DNA from: Sphingobacterium faecium
Lineage (GTDB): Bacteria; Bacteroidota; Bacteroidia; Sphingobacteriales; Sphingobacteriaceae
NCBI RefSeq assembly: GCF_003054045.1
Contig: NZ_QBKH01000002.1
Span: forward strand, 248,001 to 312,000
Length of the DNA: 64,000 bases
Direction of reading: 5' to 3'
Position numbers and translations under genes: made by a program. The notes under the pieces are model-generated. The model was not told the origin of the DNA and did not search any database. It saw only the letters and a program-made list of their open reading frames with translations. This document shows, piece after piece, positions 63,143-64,000 of this stretch; position 1 is the first letter of the stretch, and each line of letters starts with the position of its first letter.

Positions 63143-63688
63143 TTACAATTGCGTTGCGGTATACGTCACTGTCGTGCTATACACCTCTTGAGGTAAGGCA
63201 ACGAGCGTCGTTGCAGTTGGTATGGTATAGACGACATTATAAACAGCAGTAGTTGTTGGGTCAGCTTCTTCCACTAAGGGTTGATCAGTTTGGCTAAGCG
63301 TTACTGTGCTTAATGTACCTCCGTTGGCAGTTGTTGGATCAACGCTCACATTGACCACGCCTAATGCAGGCAAATTGGTCGTATTAGAGGTGTTGGAAGA
63401 AGTGAATAATCCGTTGGCCTGTACAGAGATATCGTACGGTTTATTACTGATGACCGTCAGATGTGCTGGTTTTGTCACGGTCTTGGCTGCTGCATATTCG
63501 GCAGCTGTGGCATACACAAAATTGACAGTTGGTGAAGCGTCCAAAGCGATAGAAATAACGGAAGCTTGCAGATCAATGTTAACCGTAACAGGATTCGTGC
63601 TTGCAGACTGTGCTTTTACTTGATGTCCGATGCTTATTGCTGCAAGAGCAAGCAGGGTAAATATTAAGTTCTTTTTCATAATGCTCAC
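63143..63688 (-). CDS. Single-domain secreted fibre subunit (pilin-like)
   Basis: This 181-residue secreted protein has a signal peptide (NLIFTLLALAAISIGHQVKAQ) and a beta-rich, Ala/Thr-rich mature part. It contains PAHL (74-77), NKPYDISVQA, EADPT (141-145) and YSTTVTYTATQ at the C-terminus. These blocks align in order with the last domain of the 468-residue protein. It is first in the minus-strand operon (subunit, chaperone, three-domain protein), so it may be the major fibre subunit. The ATG at 63688 or 63679 is possible. It recalls the spore coat U-type fold, but I cannot confirm this. Confidence 0.75.
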   Translation of the reverse strand: MSIMKKNLIFTLLALAAISIGHQVKAQSASTNPVTVNIDLQASVISIALDASPTVNFVYATAAEYAAAKTVTKPAHLTVISNKPYDISVQANGLFTSSNTSNTTNLPALGVVNVSVDPTTANGGTLSTVTLSQTDQPLVEEADPTTTAVYNVVYTIPTATTLVALPQEVYSTTVTYTATQL

Positions 63689-63768
63689 AATTTATTAGAT
63701 AGTTAAAATTAAGAATTCATAGAGGTAAATCCTATGTTGCAAAGTCACATAATGATGTTATAAAGAAA

Positions 63769-63809
63769 GTTAAATATTTAGAAGGTTGAGTAGTTAGATC
63801 GTTGTCAGT
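63769..63809 (+). repeat. Octamer-period degenerate repeat, copy 5 (short)
   Basis: GTTAAATA, TTTAGAAG, GTTGAGTA, GTTAGATC and GTTGTCAG follow one another in strict 8-base steps just before the 3' end of the truncated histidine kinase on the opposite strand. Confidence 0.6.
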
Positions 63810-64000
63810 TTACTGCATTATTATGTTTCTTTCAACTAAGTCGCTTGCTCTTAGTTCATTGGTCTTTCTGTCGATGCACTCTAATGGGAGTGATATATAG
63901 ACCGTAATTACATCCGCAGTTCGATTTTCAAAATGAAGACGACCTCCTACTCGCTGTAATAGATCTTTGCACAATGAAACTCCAAGGCCAGTTCCAGTAT
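63810..64000 (-). CDS. Histidine kinase, C-terminal end (cut by window edge)
   Basis: Only the last 63 codons are present. Translated from the minus strand, they contain TGTGLGVSLCKDLLQRVGGR, the G2 box of the histidine-kinase ATPase domain, then FENRTADVITVYISLP, the usual final strand, followed by a tail of about 24 residues ending in IIMQ. Everything upstream lies beyond 64000. Its location next to the fibre locus makes it the natural candidate partner for the LuxR-type response regulator at 57407. It lies on the same strand as the subunit genes and 122 bases upstream of them. Confidence 0.85.
   Translation of the reverse strand, partial: TGTGLGVSLCKDLLQRVGGRLHFENRTADVITVYISLPLECIDRKTNELRASDLVERNIIMQ

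Overview
The window reads as Bacteroidota, most like Sphingobacterium or a close Sphingobacteriaceae relative. It is AT-rich and holds three SusC/SusD pairs, an ECF sigma factor, TonB-dependent receptors, lipoproteins, a DUF6520-like peptide, and promoters of the TTTG-N19-TAnnTTTG type. Identification is from sequence pattern only; no search was run.

Layout. 1-3.4 kb: two glycosyltransferase-type genes, a phosphopantetheinyl transferase and a small orphan. 3.5-8.0 kb: a type I secretion-like operon (ABC/HlyD/TolC) whose ATPase domain is highly degenerate. 8.1-12.8 kb: ECF sigma factor, TonB receptor and DUF4374 lipoprotein, probably iron/siderophore uptake. 13.2-14.0 kb: zeta-toxin-like kinase plus small partner in a gene-poor stretch. 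14.9-22.3 kb: IPT/NHL lipoprotein, SusC, SusD and DUF1735-type lipoprotein. 22.4-25.9 kb: three minus-strand genes and a 1.1 kb gap with a structured hairpin. 25.9-31.7 kb: TlpA-like thioredoxin, SusC, SusD. 31.7-34.6 kb: DUF6520-like peptide, AraC regulator, membrane protein. 34.7-37.6 kb: an unusual cassette (HTH protein, a 25-unit 21-bp tandem array with an embedded palindrome, FN3 protein, DUF5675 protein, two small proteins). 38.1-43.3 kb: third SusC/SusD pair. 43.7-44.9 kb: PagL-like lipid A deacylase. 45.0-46.15 kb: nucleotidyltransferase module, a Fic remnant and a tRNA-Val. 46.5-50.9 kb: Pr6Pr-like membrane protein, two-component pair, porin. 51.0-56.9 kb: urease operon ureABC-E-F-G-D plus a second UreE-like gene. 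57.4-63.7 kb: a chaperone-usher-like surface-fibre locus with a LuxR-type regulator, followed by the end of a histidine kinase at the window edge.

The strongest leads for something undescribed are: (1) the 34.7-37.6 kb cassette with its strictly phased 21-bp array; (2) the chaperone-usher-like cluster, in which the small subunit is visibly homologous to the last domain of a three-domain partner; (3) the urease alpha subunit with an about 46-residue N-terminal extension carrying a twin-arginine-like motif; (4) an 8-bp-period repeat family at five intergenic sites.

Boundaries and motifs were read by eye. Start codons are uncertain by a few codons in several genes, as stated in the entries.
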